DNA from: Lachnospiraceae bacterium
Lineage (GTDB): Bacteria; Bacillota; Clostridia; Lachnospirales; Lachnospiraceae
DNA: 64,000 bases
Direction: 5' to 3'
NCBI GenBank assembly: GCA_900770785.1
Contig: CAAGLJ010000071.1
Coordinates: 1-64,000 of the forward strand
How positions within the stretch are numbered: position 1 is the first letter of the stretch; the number at the start of each line of letters is the position of its first letter. The notes beneath the pieces are model-generated. The model was not told where the DNA came from, did no database searches, and saw only the letters and a program-made list of their open reading frames with translations. The translations under genes and the position numbers were made by a program. Below, one piece after another: positions 42,858 through 52,489 of this stretch.

Positions 42858-45209
42858 ATGACACTGAAGGAATTGAAGGTTGGAGCATCAGCAATCATAC
42901 AGAGGGTAGGAGGGGAAGGCGCCCTGCGCCAGCATTTTCTGGACATGGGTGTAATCCCTCAGGCCAAAGTGACCCTGGTCAAATATGCTCCTATGGGAGA
43001 CCCCATGGAGCTTCGCATCAGAGGCTATGAGCTTACCCTGCGGCTGGAGGATGCTGCCAGAATCGAAGTAAAGCTTTTGGAGGAAGGGGGACAGCAGTCT
43101 GCACCGCAAAAGGAAGCCGGAAAGGGAAAGAAGGAACATCCGGGCCTGGGAGAAGGCGGCAAATATCACAGCAAAGCCGATGAGAACCCGCTGCCCAAGG
43201 GAACCAGGCTGACCTTTGCTCTGGCAGGCAATCAGAACTGTGGAAAGACTACGCTTTTTAACCAGCTGACCGGCTCTAACCAGCATGTGGGTAATTTCCC
43301 CGGAGTAACGGTAGACCAGAAAAGCGGTAATATCAAAGGAGACCCTAATACTCTGGTAACGGATTTACCGGGAATCTATTCCCTGTCCCCCTATACCAGC
43401 GAGGAGGTTGTTTCCCGCCGTTTTATTCTGGAGGAAAAGCCTACAGGAATCATCAATATTGTGGATGCCACTAATCTGGAAAGAAATCTCTATCTGACCA
43501 TGCAGCTGATGGAGCTGAATATCCCCATGGTACTTGCCCTGAATATGATGGACGAGCTGACCGGGAATGGAGGCTGTGTACATATCAATGAAATGGAAGA
43601 TATGCTGGGCATTCCTGTGGTTGCCATTTCTGCGGCTAAAAATGAAGGTGTGGGAGAGCTTATTGACCATGCTCTTCATATAGCAAAATACCAGGAAAGA
43701 CCGGGAAGAATGGATTTCTGTGATGAAAAGGACCATAATGGAGCGGTTCACCGCTGCCTGCATGGTATTATGCACCTGATTGAGGATCATGCCTTAAAAG
43801 CAGGTATTCCTCCCCGTTTTGCAGCTACTAAGCTGGTAGAAGGGGATGAGCAGATTTTGGAGGCAATGAAACTGACGGACAATGAAAAGAAGATGCTAGA
43901 GCATATCATCTGCCAGATGGAAGAGGAACGGGGACTGGACAGGGCCGCCGCCATTGCAGATATGCGGTTTGCCTTTATACAGAAGCTGGTAGAGGAATGT
44001 GTGGTAAAGCCCCTGGAGAGTAAGGAGCGGGAGAGAAGCCGCCGGGCAGACCGGATTCTTACGGGTAAGTTTACTGCCATTCCGGCCTTTGCCGTCATCA
44101 TGTCCCTGGTCTTTTATCTTTCCTTTAATGTGATTGGAGCCTGGTTACAGGGAATTTTGGAAGGAGGAATTGAGGCATTTACTGCACTTGTGGATGGTGC
44201 CATGCTCAGCTGGAGGGTGAATCCGGTTCTGCGTTCTCTGGTAATCGACGGAATATTTAACGGCGTGGGAAGCGTGCTTAGCTTCCTCCCCATTATTGTC
44301 ACCCTGTTCTTCTTTTTATCCCTGCTGGAAGATACGGGATACATGGCCAGAGTAGCCTTTGTAATGGATAAGCTCCTTAGAAAAATCGGACTATCGGGCA
44401 GAAGCATTGTACCCATGCTGATTGGCTTTGGCTGTACGGTGCCGGGGGTAATGGCTAGCAGAACTCTTCCGGCTGAACGGGATCGGAAAATGACGATTAT
44501 GATGACACCTTTTATGAGCTGTACCGCAAAGCTTCCGATTTACGGCTTTTTTACCGCCACCTTCTTTCCCAAAGCCAGTGGCCTGATTATGGTGGTTCTG
44601 TACTTTACCGGAATTCTGGTGGGAATTATAACCGCTCTTTTTTTGAAAAATACCATGTTTAAGGGAGAGGCAGTACCCTTTGTACTGGAGCTGCCCAACT
44701 ACCGTATGCCGGGGATAAAAAATGTAGCACAGCTGCTATGGGAAAAGGCCAGGGACTTTTTGCAGAGAGCTTTTACAGTAATTTTTCTGGCAACGATTGT
44801 TATCTGGTTTTTGCAGACCTTTGATTTACAGATGAATATGGTGACCGATTCCCAGGATAGTATTCTGGCTTTGCTGGCAGGAGGAATAGCCCCCATCTTT
44901 GCCCCCCTTGGCTTTGGTGACTGGCGGATATCTACGGCACTGATTTCCGGCTTTATGGCAAAGGAAAGTGTGGTGTCCACACTGACGGTGCTTTTTGGCA
45001 GTACAGCAAATCTAATGGCTGTACTCAGTCCTCTGGGGGCAGCAGCACTGTTGGTGTTTTGTCTCTTGTATACGCCATGTATAGCGGCTATTTCCTCTAT
45101 TAAACGGGAGTTGGGAACCAAATGGGCCTTGGGTATCGTATTTATGCAGTGTGCCATTGCCTGGGTCTGTGCCTTTCTGGTAAGTGGCATTGGCAGGCTC
45201 ATGATGTGA
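42858..45209 (+). CDS. feoB: Ferrous iron transporter, FeoA-FeoB fusion
   Basis: About 783 residues. The first 75 form a complete FeoA SH3-like domain (MTLKELKVG, FLDMGVIPQA), then a linker and a FeoB G domain with GNQNCGKTT (G1), DLPG (G3) and NMMD (G4). The C-terminal half has about eight membrane segments with two Gate motifs (GFGCTVPGVMASRT and the later CLLYTPCIAAISSI). It imports Fe(II) under anaerobic conditions. FeoA and FeoB are separate proteins in many bacteria. The start follows family FeoA N-termini; ATG 42843 would add five residues. Confidence 0.95.
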   Translation: MTLKELKVGASAIIQRVGGEGALRQHFLDMGVIPQAKVTLVKYAPMGDPMELRIRGYELTLRLEDAARIEVKLLEEGGQQSAPQKEAGKGKKEHPGLGEGGKYHSKADENPLPKGTRLTFALAGNQNCGKTTLFNQLTGSNQHVGNFPGVTVDQKSGNIKGDPNTLVTDLPGIYSLSPYTSEEVVSRRFILEEKPTGIINIVDATNLERNLYLTMQLMELNIPMVLALNMMDELTGNGGCVHINEMEDMLGIPVVAISAAKNEGVGELIDHALHIAKYQERPGRMDFCDEKDHNGAVHRCLHGIMHLIEDHALKAGIPPRFAATKLVEGDEQILEAMKLTDNEKKMLEHIICQMEEERGLDRAAAIADMRFAFIQKLVEECVVKPLESKERERSRRADRILTGKFTAIPAFAVIMSLVFYLSFNVIGAWLQGILEGGIEAFTALVDGAMLSWRVNPVLRSLVIDGIFNGVGSVLSFLPIIVTLFFFLSLLEDTGYMARVAFVMDKLLRKIGLSGRSIVPMLIGFGCTVPGVMASRTLPAERDRKMTIMMTPFMSCTAKLPIYGFFTATFFPKASGLIMVVLYFTGILVGIITALFLKNTMFKGEAVPFVLELPNYRMPGIKNVAQLLWEKARDFLQRAFTVIFLATIVIWFLQTFDLQMNMVTDSQDSILALLAGGIAPIFAPLGFGDWRISTALISGFMAKESVVSTLTVLFGSTANLMAVLSPLGAAALLVFCLLYTPCIAAISSIKRELGTKWALGIVFMQCAIAWVCAFLVSGIGRLMM

Positions 45210-45259
45210 GAAAAAGTCCCGGCTTCATGAAGATTTAAGACGCTGAAATGGAGGGAAAT

Positions 45260-45850
45260 ATGGAAAATAAGCAGCAGTTGAGAAAACCCCAGATGAATGA
45301 AATATACCGTCACTTTAAAGGAAATTTATACAGGATTGTTACCCTGGCTATAGATGCAAAGACCCAGGAGGAGCTGGTGGTCTATCAGGCTCTCTATGGA
45401 GACTATCCGGTTTATGTCCGCTCCCTTGCGGAGTTTACCCAGGAGCTGGATAAGAAGAGGTATCCGGAGGCTTCCCAGAAATATCGGTTTGAGCCGGCAG
45501 ACCAGTTGGTTAATCTGGACGTTCAGGTAAGCGAGATTATGCAAAAAAAGTCCCGGGAGACTTCCGAGAGACCCAGGGCTTCGGAAAGTGTGGAAACTTC
45601 GGATACCCCTGTACTGGATCCCTTATTGGAAGCCTTTCTGGATGCAGACAGCTATCGGGAGAGGCTGAACATTCTTCGGGGACTGGAGCATAGGATTACC
45701 CAGGAAATGATCAATACTATGGCCATCGTTCTGGATTTGGACATTCCTGATGGAGACCTGGAAAAACGTTATCAGGATTTGGAAAACAGTATTCTTACTC
45801 TGGATAAGTATGAGTGTACCAGACTGCGTGAAGAGAGTTTCACACTATAG
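45260..45850 (+). CDS. DUF1653 domain protein
   Basis: A soluble protein of about 196 residues. Residues about 10-75 match DUF1653 (IYRHFKGNLYRIVTLAIDA, VYQALYGDYPVYVRS), a small beta domain of unknown role. The C-terminal half (about 115-196) is helical and contains a Leu-rich segment RLNILRGLEHRITQEMI. Start chosen for GGAGGG; ATG 45248 overlaps that site. It is followed after 37 bases by the SfsA-MutY gene. Confidence 0.82.
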   Translation: MENKQQLRKPQMNEIYRHFKGNLYRIVTLAIDAKTQEELVVYQALYGDYPVYVRSLAEFTQELDKKRYPEASQKYRFEPADQLVNLDVQVSEIMQKKSRETSERPRASESVETSDTPVLDPLLEAFLDADSYRERLNILRGLEHRITQEMINTMAIVLDLDIPDGDLEKRYQDLENSILTLDKYECTRLREESFTL

Positions 45851-45887
45851 ACAGGGGATGCCGCATAGCGGTATCATGGAGGGCAGT

Positions 45888-47696
45888 ATGAACTATGAAA
45901 AAATCGTGGAGGGTATCTTCCTTTCCCGGCCCAACCGCTTCATTGCCAAGGTGCTGGTGGAGGGAAGGGAGGAAACCGTCCATGTAAAAAATACAGGCCG
46001 ATGCAAAGAGCTTTTACAGCCTGGAGTGAAGGTTTATCTGTCGGATGAGGACGGAAAAGAAAGGAAAACCAGATACGATCTGGTGGCTGTAGATAAGGCT
46101 GGAAGAACGGTAAACATGGATTCCCAGGCACCGAATATGGCGGTAAGGGAGTGGCTTACGTCCGGTGGACTTTTTTCGGATGTGGTGAAGGTAAGGCCGG
46201 AATATACTTATGGGGATTCCCGGGTGGATTTTCTGGTCACCAGAAAGAATGGTCAGGCGCTTATTGAGGTTAAAGGGGTTACTCTGGAAAATAACAATAT
46301 GACTGCTTTTCCCGATGCACCCTCCGAAAGAGCAGTAAAGCACGTGGAGGAACTGATTAGGGCGGTGAAAGAAGGCTATGAATGCTACGTGCTTTTTGTG
46401 ATTCAGATGGAGGGAGTGGATTACCTGATTCCCAACGACATCACGCATAAAGCCTTTGGAGACAGTCTGCGAAAGGCAAGGGAGGCAGGGGTAAAGGTGG
46501 TGGCCTGGGATACCCGGGTTACTCCCGGTGAAATGGTCATCAACCATCCGATTCCCGTATATTTATATTATGAAGAGCTGTTCCATCAAATGGGAGAACC
46601 CTTACTGAACTGGTATGATAAGGGACATCGCAGCCTTCCCTGGAGGGAAGACCCATGCGGCTATAAGGTGTGGCTGTCGGAAATAATGCTGCAGCAGACC
46701 AGAGTAGAGGCGGTGAAGCCCTATTTCAACCGTTTTCTTTCTGTGCTGCCGGATATTTGCTCTCTGAGCCAGGTGGAGGAAGAAACACTGCTGAAGCTGT
46801 GGGAAGGTCTTGGCTATTATAACCGGGCAAGAAATTTACAAAAGGCAGCCAGAATGATTATGGAAGAATATGGGGGACAGATGCCTTCTGCCTACGGGGA
46901 ATTACGGAGGCTGCCGGGAATCGGCAGCTATACCGCAGGAGCCATTGCTTCCATCGCCTTTGGAGAAAGGGTTCCGGCAGTAGATGGAAATGTTTTGCGC
47001 GTCTTAAGCCGGCTTACCATGAATGAGGAAGATATCACAAAAGAAGAAACAAAGCGGCTGGTGGAGGCCAAATTGAAGGAGGCTATGCCGGCAGAGCGGC
47101 CGGGAGATTTTAATCAGGCCCTGATGGAGCTGGGGGCTATGGTCTGCTTACCAAAGGGAAGGCCCAAATGTGAAGAGTGTCCCTGGGTAAGTATTTGCCT
47201 TGCTCATCGTGAAGGAAGAGAGGAAGAGTTTCCCAAAAAGAAGGAAAAGAAGCCCAGAACCATAGAAAAGAAAACCATACTGGTTGTCCAGGACGAGAAT
47301 AAATCGGCCCTGAGAAAGAGACCGGACAAAGGACTTTTGGCGGGAATGTATGAATTCCCTACCCTGGAAGGGCATCAGACGAAGAAACGGGTATTGGCCT
47401 ATCTGGAAGCTATGGGGCTGGTGCCTTTAAGAATTGAAAAACTTGCCCCCTCGAAGCACGTTTTCAGCCATCGGGAGTGGCATATGATTGGCTATGTTAT
47501 CCGGGTGGATGAGCTGGCACCCAAAAGCCATATTACCCAACAGGAACAATGGATTTTTACGAGAGCAGATGAAGCCCAGGAGAAATATCCCCTGCCTTCT
47601 GCCTATGGAGCTTATGCGGATTTTCTGAACATTACTCAGGGAAGCAAAAAGCTGCACGAATGGCAGGAGCAGACTGCAGAACGGAGGTTAAGATGA
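45888..47696 (+). CDS. mutY: SfsA-MutY fusion: SfsA nuclease-like domain joined to A/G-specific adenine glycosylase
   Basis: A 602-residue bifunctional protein. Residues 1-225 are a complete SfsA domain (NTGRCKELL, RVDFLV with D114, EVKGVTLE with E127 and K129), a fold with PD-(D/E)XK-like residues and DNA binding. Residues about 230-602 are MutY: catalytic E265 (SEIMLQQTR), helix-hairpin-helix LPGIGSYTAGA, D366 (AVDGNVLRV), 4Fe-4S cysteines C420, C428, C431, C437, and a C-terminal NUDIX-like domain that recognises 8-oxoG. MutY removes adenine opposite 8-oxoguanine. Start: GGAGG before ATG 45888, after a stem-loop at 45857-45875. There is no stop between the domains. Confidence 0.93.
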   Translation: MNYEKIVEGIFLSRPNRFIAKVLVEGREETVHVKNTGRCKELLQPGVKVYLSDEDGKERKTRYDLVAVDKAGRTVNMDSQAPNMAVREWLTSGGLFSDVVKVRPEYTYGDSRVDFLVTRKNGQALIEVKGVTLENNNMTAFPDAPSERAVKHVEELIRAVKEGYECYVLFVIQMEGVDYLIPNDITHKAFGDSLRKAREAGVKVVAWDTRVTPGEMVINHPIPVYLYYEELFHQMGEPLLNWYDKGHRSLPWREDPCGYKVWLSEIMLQQTRVEAVKPYFNRFLSVLPDICSLSQVEEETLLKLWEGLGYYNRARNLQKAARMIMEEYGGQMPSAYGELRRLPGIGSYTAGAIASIAFGERVPAVDGNVLRVLSRLTMNEEDITKEETKRLVEAKLKEAMPAERPGDFNQALMELGAMVCLPKGRPKCEECPWVSICLAHREGREEEFPKKKEKKPRTIEKKTILVVQDENKSALRKRPDKGLLAGMYEFPTLEGHQTKKRVLAYLEAMGLVPLRIEKLAPSKHVFSHREWHMIGYVIRVDELAPKSHITQQEQWIFTRADEAQEKYPLPSAYGAYADFLNITQGSKKLHEWQEQTAERRLR

Positions 47697-48718
47697 AAGT
47701 ATTATCGGTAGCGGTTCCCTGTTATAATTCTCAAAGCTATATGCGTAAGTGCGTGGAGTCTCTGTTAAAAGGAGGTGAGGATGTGGAAATCATTATTGTG
47801 GATGATGGTTCCACAGATGACACTCCTCGAATAGCGGATGAACTTGAGAAAAAATATCCCTCCATTATCAGGGTGGTACATAAGCCCAATGGAGGACATG
47901 GATCGGCAGTAAATACTGGACTGGAATATGCCACAGGATTGTTTTTTAAGGTGGTGGACAGTGATGACTGGGTAAAGGAAGAGGCCTATGATGAAATTTT
48001 AAATAAGCTGAGAGAACTGATTCGTTCCGGTCAGATGATCGATATGCTGATCAGCAACTTCGTATATGAAAAAGAGGGAGCCAGACATTGTAAGGTCATG
48101 CGCTATAAGCATGCACTTCCACAGGACAGGGTGTTTGAGTGGAAGGATGTGAGACATTTCAGAACCGGACAGTATATTCTGATGCACTCCGTAATTTACC
48201 GTACCGGCCTTCTCAGGGAGTGTGGACTGAAGCTGCCGGAGCACACCTTCTATGTGGATAATCTTTTTGTTTTTGAACCTTTGCCTTATGTAAAAAAAAT
48301 GTACTATATGGATGTGAATTTTTATCGTTATTATATTGGAAGAGCAGATCAGTCCGTAAATGAACAGGTAATGATAGGAAGGGTGGATCAGCAGATTCGG
48401 GTGAATAAGCTGATGATGGAATATATGTGTAACCATAAGGCATTGATTTACGGCAACCGGAAGTGTAAACATTATATGCTTAACTATCTGGACATTATCA
48501 CCACCATTTCTTCCATTATATTGATTCGTGCTGATACGGCAGAAAGCCTGGAGAAAAAAAGAGAGCTCTGGGAGTATTTAAAGAAACGGGATGCCAAAAT
48601 CTTTTTCCGTCTCCGCTACGGGCTGCTGGGTAATTCTATGAATCTGCCCGGCAGAGGAGGACGTAAAATTTCGGTGGAGGGCTATAAAATCTGCCAGCGT
48701 TTCTTTAAGTTTAACTGA
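47693..48718 (+). CDS. Family 2 glycosyltransferase
   Basis: About 341 residues. The GT-A fold begins at once with VAVPCYNSQSYM, IIIVDDGSTDDT and the DXD-type motif VDSDDW, which binds the nucleotide-sugar and metal. There is no membrane segment, so it acts in the cytoplasm, perhaps on a lipid carrier or polysaccharide. The ATG overlaps the mutY stop as ATGA with GGAGG upstream. No other polysaccharide gene is near, and the acceptor is unknown. Confidence 0.9.
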   Translation: MKVLSVAVPCYNSQSYMRKCVESLLKGGEDVEIIIVDDGSTDDTPRIADELEKKYPSIIRVVHKPNGGHGSAVNTGLEYATGLFFKVVDSDDWVKEEAYDEILNKLRELIRSGQMIDMLISNFVYEKEGARHCKVMRYKHALPQDRVFEWKDVRHFRTGQYILMHSVIYRTGLLRECGLKLPEHTFYVDNLFVFEPLPYVKKMYYMDVNFYRYYIGRADQSVNEQVMIGRVDQQIRVNKLMMEYMCNHKALIYGNRKCKHYMLNYLDIITTISSIILIRADTAESLEKKRELWEYLKKRDAKIFFRLRYGLLGNSMNLPGRGGRKISVEGYKICQRFFKFN

Positions 48719-48763
48719 ATTACTGAAGGGAAAACGGCAGAGTGGGCGCAGCCTTTTTGCCGT

Positions 48764-48869
48764 TTTACATTTGTAAAATTTATTTACGCCAAAATTTACC
48801 AAATTATTACTTCAATCTGATTTCGCTAAAAAATCTCCTGTGTTATCTTACCTTTCGTAAGCATACAAT
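48764..48869 (+). promoter_or_regulatory. Candidate PhoP-box region and promoter of pstS
   Basis: TTTACA (48764), TTTACG (48783), TTTACC (48795) and ATTACT (48806) resemble the TTNACA repeats bound by PhoP, with 12 and 11 nt between the last three. A -10 element TACAAT is at 48864-48869 and no good -35 element accompanies it, which suits activator dependence. The repeats lie rather far upstream of the -10, so the call is moderate. Confidence 0.5.
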
Positions 48870-48888
48870 AGACAGGAGGTTTTTTATT

Positions 48889-49785
48889 ATGAAAAAAAAT
48901 CTGAACAAATTAACGAAGATTTTAACAGCAGCTTTTTTGGCAGCAGGAGTCCTTGCAGGCTGCAGTACCAGTCAGACTGAGGCCAGTCAGGAGGCAGTAC
49001 CGGAAAGCCGGACAGCACAAAATGAGATAGCAGAGAACACAGCCGCTTTAGAGGGAACCATTACTATGGCAGGCTCCACTTCTATGGAAAAGCTGGCTAA
49101 TGCAGCCGCCGAAAGTTTTATGGCAAAATATCCGAAAGTAACCGTAACGGCAGAATTTACCGGTTCTTCTGCGGGGATAGAAGCAGTATTGGCAGGAACG
49201 GTGGATATCGGTAATTCCTCCAGAAATTTAAAAGACAGCGAGAAGGAAGCCGGTGCCGTAGAGAATATTGTAGCTATTGATGGAATTGCAGTAGTAGTTG
49301 ATCCGGCAAATGGCATTGGTAATCTAACCAAAGAGCAGTTAATAGATATTTATACGGGAAAAATAAGGAACTGGAGTGAAGCAGGCGGTGAAGATGGTGT
49401 AATCATCGTTGTGGGAAGAGAGGCAGGAAGTGGTACCAGAGGTGCTTTTGAAGAGCTTTTGGGGGTAGAAGATGCCTGTGCTTATGCCAATGAACTGGAT
49501 TCTACCGGTGCTGTAATGGCTAAGGTCGCCTCCACCCCCGGTGCTATTGGCTATGTGTCTTTGGATGTGATTAATGACAGTGTTACAGCTTTATCCCTGG
49601 AAGGGGTAGAGCCTACAGAAGAAAATATCAAGGCAGGAGCCTATTTTTTGAGCAGACCCTTCGTCATGGCAACATCGGGGGAAATTTCCGCACAGAGTGA
49701 AGCTGTACAGGCCTTCTTTAACTGGCTTAAGTCCGAAGAAGGACAGGAAGTGGTTAAGGCGGCAGGCTTAATTACGGCAGAATAA
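48889..49785 (+). CDS. pstS: Phosphate ABC transporter substrate-binding lipoprotein PstS
   Basis: A 298-residue lipoprotein (lipobox LAGC at about residue 24) that captures phosphate. AGSTSMEKLANA, FTGSSAGIEAV, and the GREAGSGTRGAFEELLG motif are phosphate-binding loops of PstS. AGGAGG lies 9 nt before this ATG. It heads pstSCAB-phoU. A long upstream extension in frame has no ribosome site and is not used. Confidence 0.95.
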   Translation: MKKNLNKLTKILTAAFLAAGVLAGCSTSQTEASQEAVPESRTAQNEIAENTAALEGTITMAGSTSMEKLANAAAESFMAKYPKVTVTAEFTGSSAGIEAVLAGTVDIGNSSRNLKDSEKEAGAVENIVAIDGIAVVVDPANGIGNLTKEQLIDIYTGKIRNWSEAGGEDGVIIVVGREAGSGTRGAFEELLGVEDACAYANELDSTGAVMAKVASTPGAIGYVSLDVINDSVTALSLEGVEPTEENIKAGAYFLSRPFVMATSGEISAQSEAVQAFFNWLKSEEGQEVVKAAGLITAE

Positions 49786-49803
49786 TTTTTGGTGGAGATT
49801 AGT

Positions 49804-49864
49804 GTGAAAATTAAAAATTTTCACTTATTTATTTGAGCAATAGAACAGGCAAGGCCTGTTCTAT
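49804..49864 (+). other. Two stem-loops between pstS and pstC
   Basis: GTGAAAATT-AAA-AATTTTCAC (49804-49824) and ATAGAACAGGC-AAG-GCCTGTTCTAT (about 49840-49864), both perfect. Neither has a T run, so they may stabilise the pstS 3' end or reduce downstream transcription rather than end it. Confidence 0.7.
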
Positions 49865-49878
49865 GCATGGGGATTATA

Positions 49879-50808
49879 ATGAAAAAAGCAGAACAGATAC
49901 ATAGCAGTCTTACCAATCGGAAAAAAACTGCCGGAGAGTGGGTGGCACACGTTGTTTTTGCTCTCTGTGCCTCCTTCACGATTCTGGCAGTGGCTTCCAT
50001 CACTATTTACCTGGTGGGAAATGGCACGCCGGCATTGTCTCAGGTGGGGATAAAAGAAATCCTGTTTGGTACAAGCTGGAAGCCAGCGGCAGCCGAACCT
50101 CAATTTGGTATTTTTTACGTTATTCTGACCTCTCTGGTGGGAACAGCGATGGCAATTTTACTGGGAGTTCCCATAGGAATATTGACCGGTGTTTTTCTGG
50201 CAGAGGTGGCACCGAAAAAAATTGCCGCAATGGTCAAGCCGGCAGTGGAGCTTTTGGCAGGGATACCCTCAGTCATCTACGGACTACTGGGAGTAATGAT
50301 TTTGAATCCTATGATGTACAGGCTGGAGCTGGTGCTGTTTAAGGACTCCGATACCCATCAGTTTACCGGAGGGGCCAATCTGCTTTCCGCGGTACTGGTT
50401 CTTGCGATTATGATTCTGCCTACCGTGATCAACATGAGTGAGACGGCCCTTAAGGCAGTAGACCCCAAACTGAAAAGTGCATCCATGGCCCTGGGAGCCT
50501 CCCATATGGAAACCATTTTTAAGGTACTTCTTCCGGCAGCAAAATCCGGTATTCTGGCTGGCGTGGTTTTAGGGATAGGCAGAGCCCTGGGGGAAGCTAT
50601 GGCCATCACGCTGGTATCCGGCAGCAGCGTAAACCTGCCGCTGCCCTTTAACTCGGTACGCTTTCTTACGACGGCTATCGTCAGTGAAATGGGGTATGCC
50701 GGTGACCTGCACAGGCAGGTACTGTTTACCATAGGACTGATTCTCTTCGTGTTTATTATGCTGATTAATATTGTGCTGGAAAAAGTCATCAGAAGAGATG
50801 GCCGCTGA
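49879..50808 (+). CDS. pstC: Phosphate ABC transporter permease PstC
   Basis: About 309 residues with six membrane segments. The conserved loop is ALGASHMETIFKVLLPAAKSG and the segment LAGIPSVIYGLLG is typical of PstC. It forms the channel with PstA. An ATG at 49867 is in frame; 49879 is preferred for its better distance from GGGGA. Part of the pst operon after the intergenic stem-loops. Confidence 0.94.
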   Translation: MKKAEQIHSSLTNRKKTAGEWVAHVVFALCASFTILAVASITIYLVGNGTPALSQVGIKEILFGTSWKPAAAEPQFGIFYVILTSLVGTAMAILLGVPIGILTGVFLAEVAPKKIAAMVKPAVELLAGIPSVIYGLLGVMILNPMMYRLELVLFKDSDTHQFTGGANLLSAVLVLAIMILPTVINMSETALKAVDPKLKSASMALGASHMETIFKVLLPAAKSGILAGVVLGIGRALGEAMAITLVSGSSVNLPLPFNSVRFLTTAIVSEMGYAGDLHRQVLFTIGLILFVFIMLINIVLEKVIRRDGR

Positions 50809-50853
50809 GGCTTTGGTGGAATGAGAGAAAAACACTTTGGAATGAGAGGAAAA

Positions 50854-51705
50854 ATGAAAAAGAAAGATTCACCCTTATATGCGCTGATTTATTTATCGGC
50901 AGCCTTGTCTGTGGTACTTCTTGCCATTATTTTAATCTATGTCTTCTGGAAAGGCATAGGAGTAGTCAGTTTTCCATTTTTAACACAGGTAAAAAGTACA
51001 CTGAAGGGAACAAACGGGATTGCAGGCAATATTTTAAATACCATTTATATTGTAGTAATTACTCTTCTTTTTGCTGCTCCCCTTGGCATTGGCTGTGCAA
51101 TCTACCTGAACGAATATGCAAAGCCGGGAAGATTCGTCCGTCTGGTAGAGTTTACTACCCAGACTCTGGCGGGCATTCCCTCTATCCTCTTTGGTCTTTT
51201 CGGAATGCTGTTCTTTGGTACGGTACTGGATTTAGGTTATTCCATCCTTACGGGCTGCCTCACCCTCACCCTGATGATTCTGCCCTTAATTATTGGAAAT
51301 ACCAGAGAGGCCCTTAAGGCAGTGCCGGACAGCTATCGTCAGGGTGCAGCAGGAATGGGGGCTACCAAATGGTATATGATTCGTACTATTTTACTGCCCT
51401 CTGCCATGCCTGGTATTGTGACGGGGCTGATCTTGTCCGTAGGACGAATTGTGGGAGAATCAGCAGCGCTTTTATTTACTGCTGGGAGCGGATATCTGTT
51501 GCCGGATGGTGTGAAAGGTCTTTGGGATAAAATCTTTACCTCTGGAGGAACTCTGACGATTGAGCTGTATTTAAGCATGGCAAACGCCAGGTATGAGGTG
51601 GCCTTCGGGATTGCACTGGTGCTTTTGGTAATCGTTTTTCTGATCAACCTGCTGACCAAACTGATTATTGGAAAATGGAGTAATTATGGATTCAACAAAG
51701 ATTAA
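50854..51705 (+). CDS. pstA: Phosphate ABC transporter permease PstA
   Basis: About 283 residues with six membrane segments, [16 protein letters not shown] and [21 protein letters not shown] being the permease signatures. Three in-frame ATGs exist (50821, 50842, 50854); AGAGG immediately before 50854 favours the last. The leader GAATGAGAGGAAAAATG is identical to that of sigF, and a shortened copy of it lies 20 bases upstream. pstB starts inside its end. Confidence 0.94.
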   Translation: MKKKDSPLYALIYLSAALSVVLLAIILIYVFWKGIGVVSFPFLTQVKSTLKGTNGIAGNILNTIYIVVITLLFAAPLGIGCAIYLNEYAKPGRFVRLVEFTTQTLAGIPSILFGLFGMLFFGTVLDLGYSILTGCLTLTLMILPLIIGNTREALKAVPDSYRQGAAGMGATKWYMIRTILLPSAMPGIVTGLILSVGRIVGESAALLFTAGSGYLLPDGVKGLWDKIFTSGGTLTIELYLSMANARYEVAFGIALVLLVIVFLINLLTKLIIGKWSNYGFNKD

Positions 51706-52444
51706 AGTAGAACACCTTCAGCTGCATTTTGGAGATCATCATGTCCTGAAGGATGTGAATATACATATACAAAAGAATGCAGTAACTGCATTAATTGGGC
51801 CTTCAGGCTGCGGTAAATCCACTTTTTTAAAGTGCTTGAACCGGATGAATGATCTGGTGGATAATACTCTGCTTGAAGGAAAAATCTATATTGACGGGGA
51901 GGATATTTATGCTCCCGGTGTAGATACCACTCTTTTGAGAAAAAAGGTGGGCATGGTTTTCCAGCAGCCTAATCCCTTTCCCATGAGTATTTATGACAAT
52001 ATAGCCTATGGCCCCAGACTTCATGGTGTGAAGGAAAAAAAGAAGCTGGATGAGATTGTGGAAAAAAGTCTTGTGGATGCGGCTATTTTCAATGAGGTAA
52101 AGGACCGGTTGAAAAAAAATGCACTGGGCCTTTCAGGAGGACAACAGCAGCGTCTTTGTATTGCCCGGGCACTGGCGGTGGAGCCGGAGGTGATTCTGAT
52201 GGATGAACCTACCTCGGCACTGGATCCTATTTCCACATTAAAAATAGAAGAATTAATGGAAGGTCTGAAACAGAAGTACACGGTGATCATCGTGACACAC
52301 AATATGCAGCAGGCTGCCAGAATTTCTGATGATACGGCCTTTTTCCTGACTGGAGAGGTGGTTGAATTTGGCCCTACGGAAACGTTGTTTTCCAGACCGG
52401 TGAAAAAACAGACAGAAGATTATATTACAGGACGTTTTGGTTAA
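51686..52444 (+). CDS. pstB: Phosphate ABC transporter ATP-binding protein PstB
   Basis: About 252 residues. Walker [11 protein letters not shown], signature [15 protein letters not shown], Walker [14 protein letters not shown] and VTHNMQQA are intact; the CLNRMNDL after Walker A is a PstB hallmark. It hydrolyses ATP to drive phosphate uptake. Start: GGAG 7 nt upstream, overlapping the end of pstA by 20 bases; an ATG-like start at 51668 is not supported. Confidence 0.96.
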   Translation: MDSTKIKVEHLQLHFGDHHVLKDVNIHIQKNAVTALIGPSGCGKSTFLKCLNRMNDLVDNTLLEGKIYIDGEDIYAPGVDTTLLRKKVGMVFQQPNPFPMSIYDNIAYGPRLHGVKEKKKLDEIVEKSLVDAAIFNEVKDRLKKNALGLSGGQQQRLCIARALAVEPEVILMDEPTSALDPISTLKIEELMEGLKQKYTVIIVTHNMQQAARISDDTAFFLTGEVVEFGPTETLFSRPVKKQTEDYITGRFG

Positions 52445-52489
52445 AGCCTGGTAAGGGGAAAGCCAAAATGCCTGGAAAGGGAGGTAAAG

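Noticed and set aside
45750..45887. Longer SfsA-MutY protein starting at 45750
   Set aside because: The region codes for the DUF1653 protein in another frame and has no ribosome site; the ATG at 45888 has GGAGG.
48742..48888. Longer PstS starting at 48742
   Set aside because: It would remove the lipoprotein signal from the N-terminus and overlaps the promoter region; AGGAGG marks 48889.
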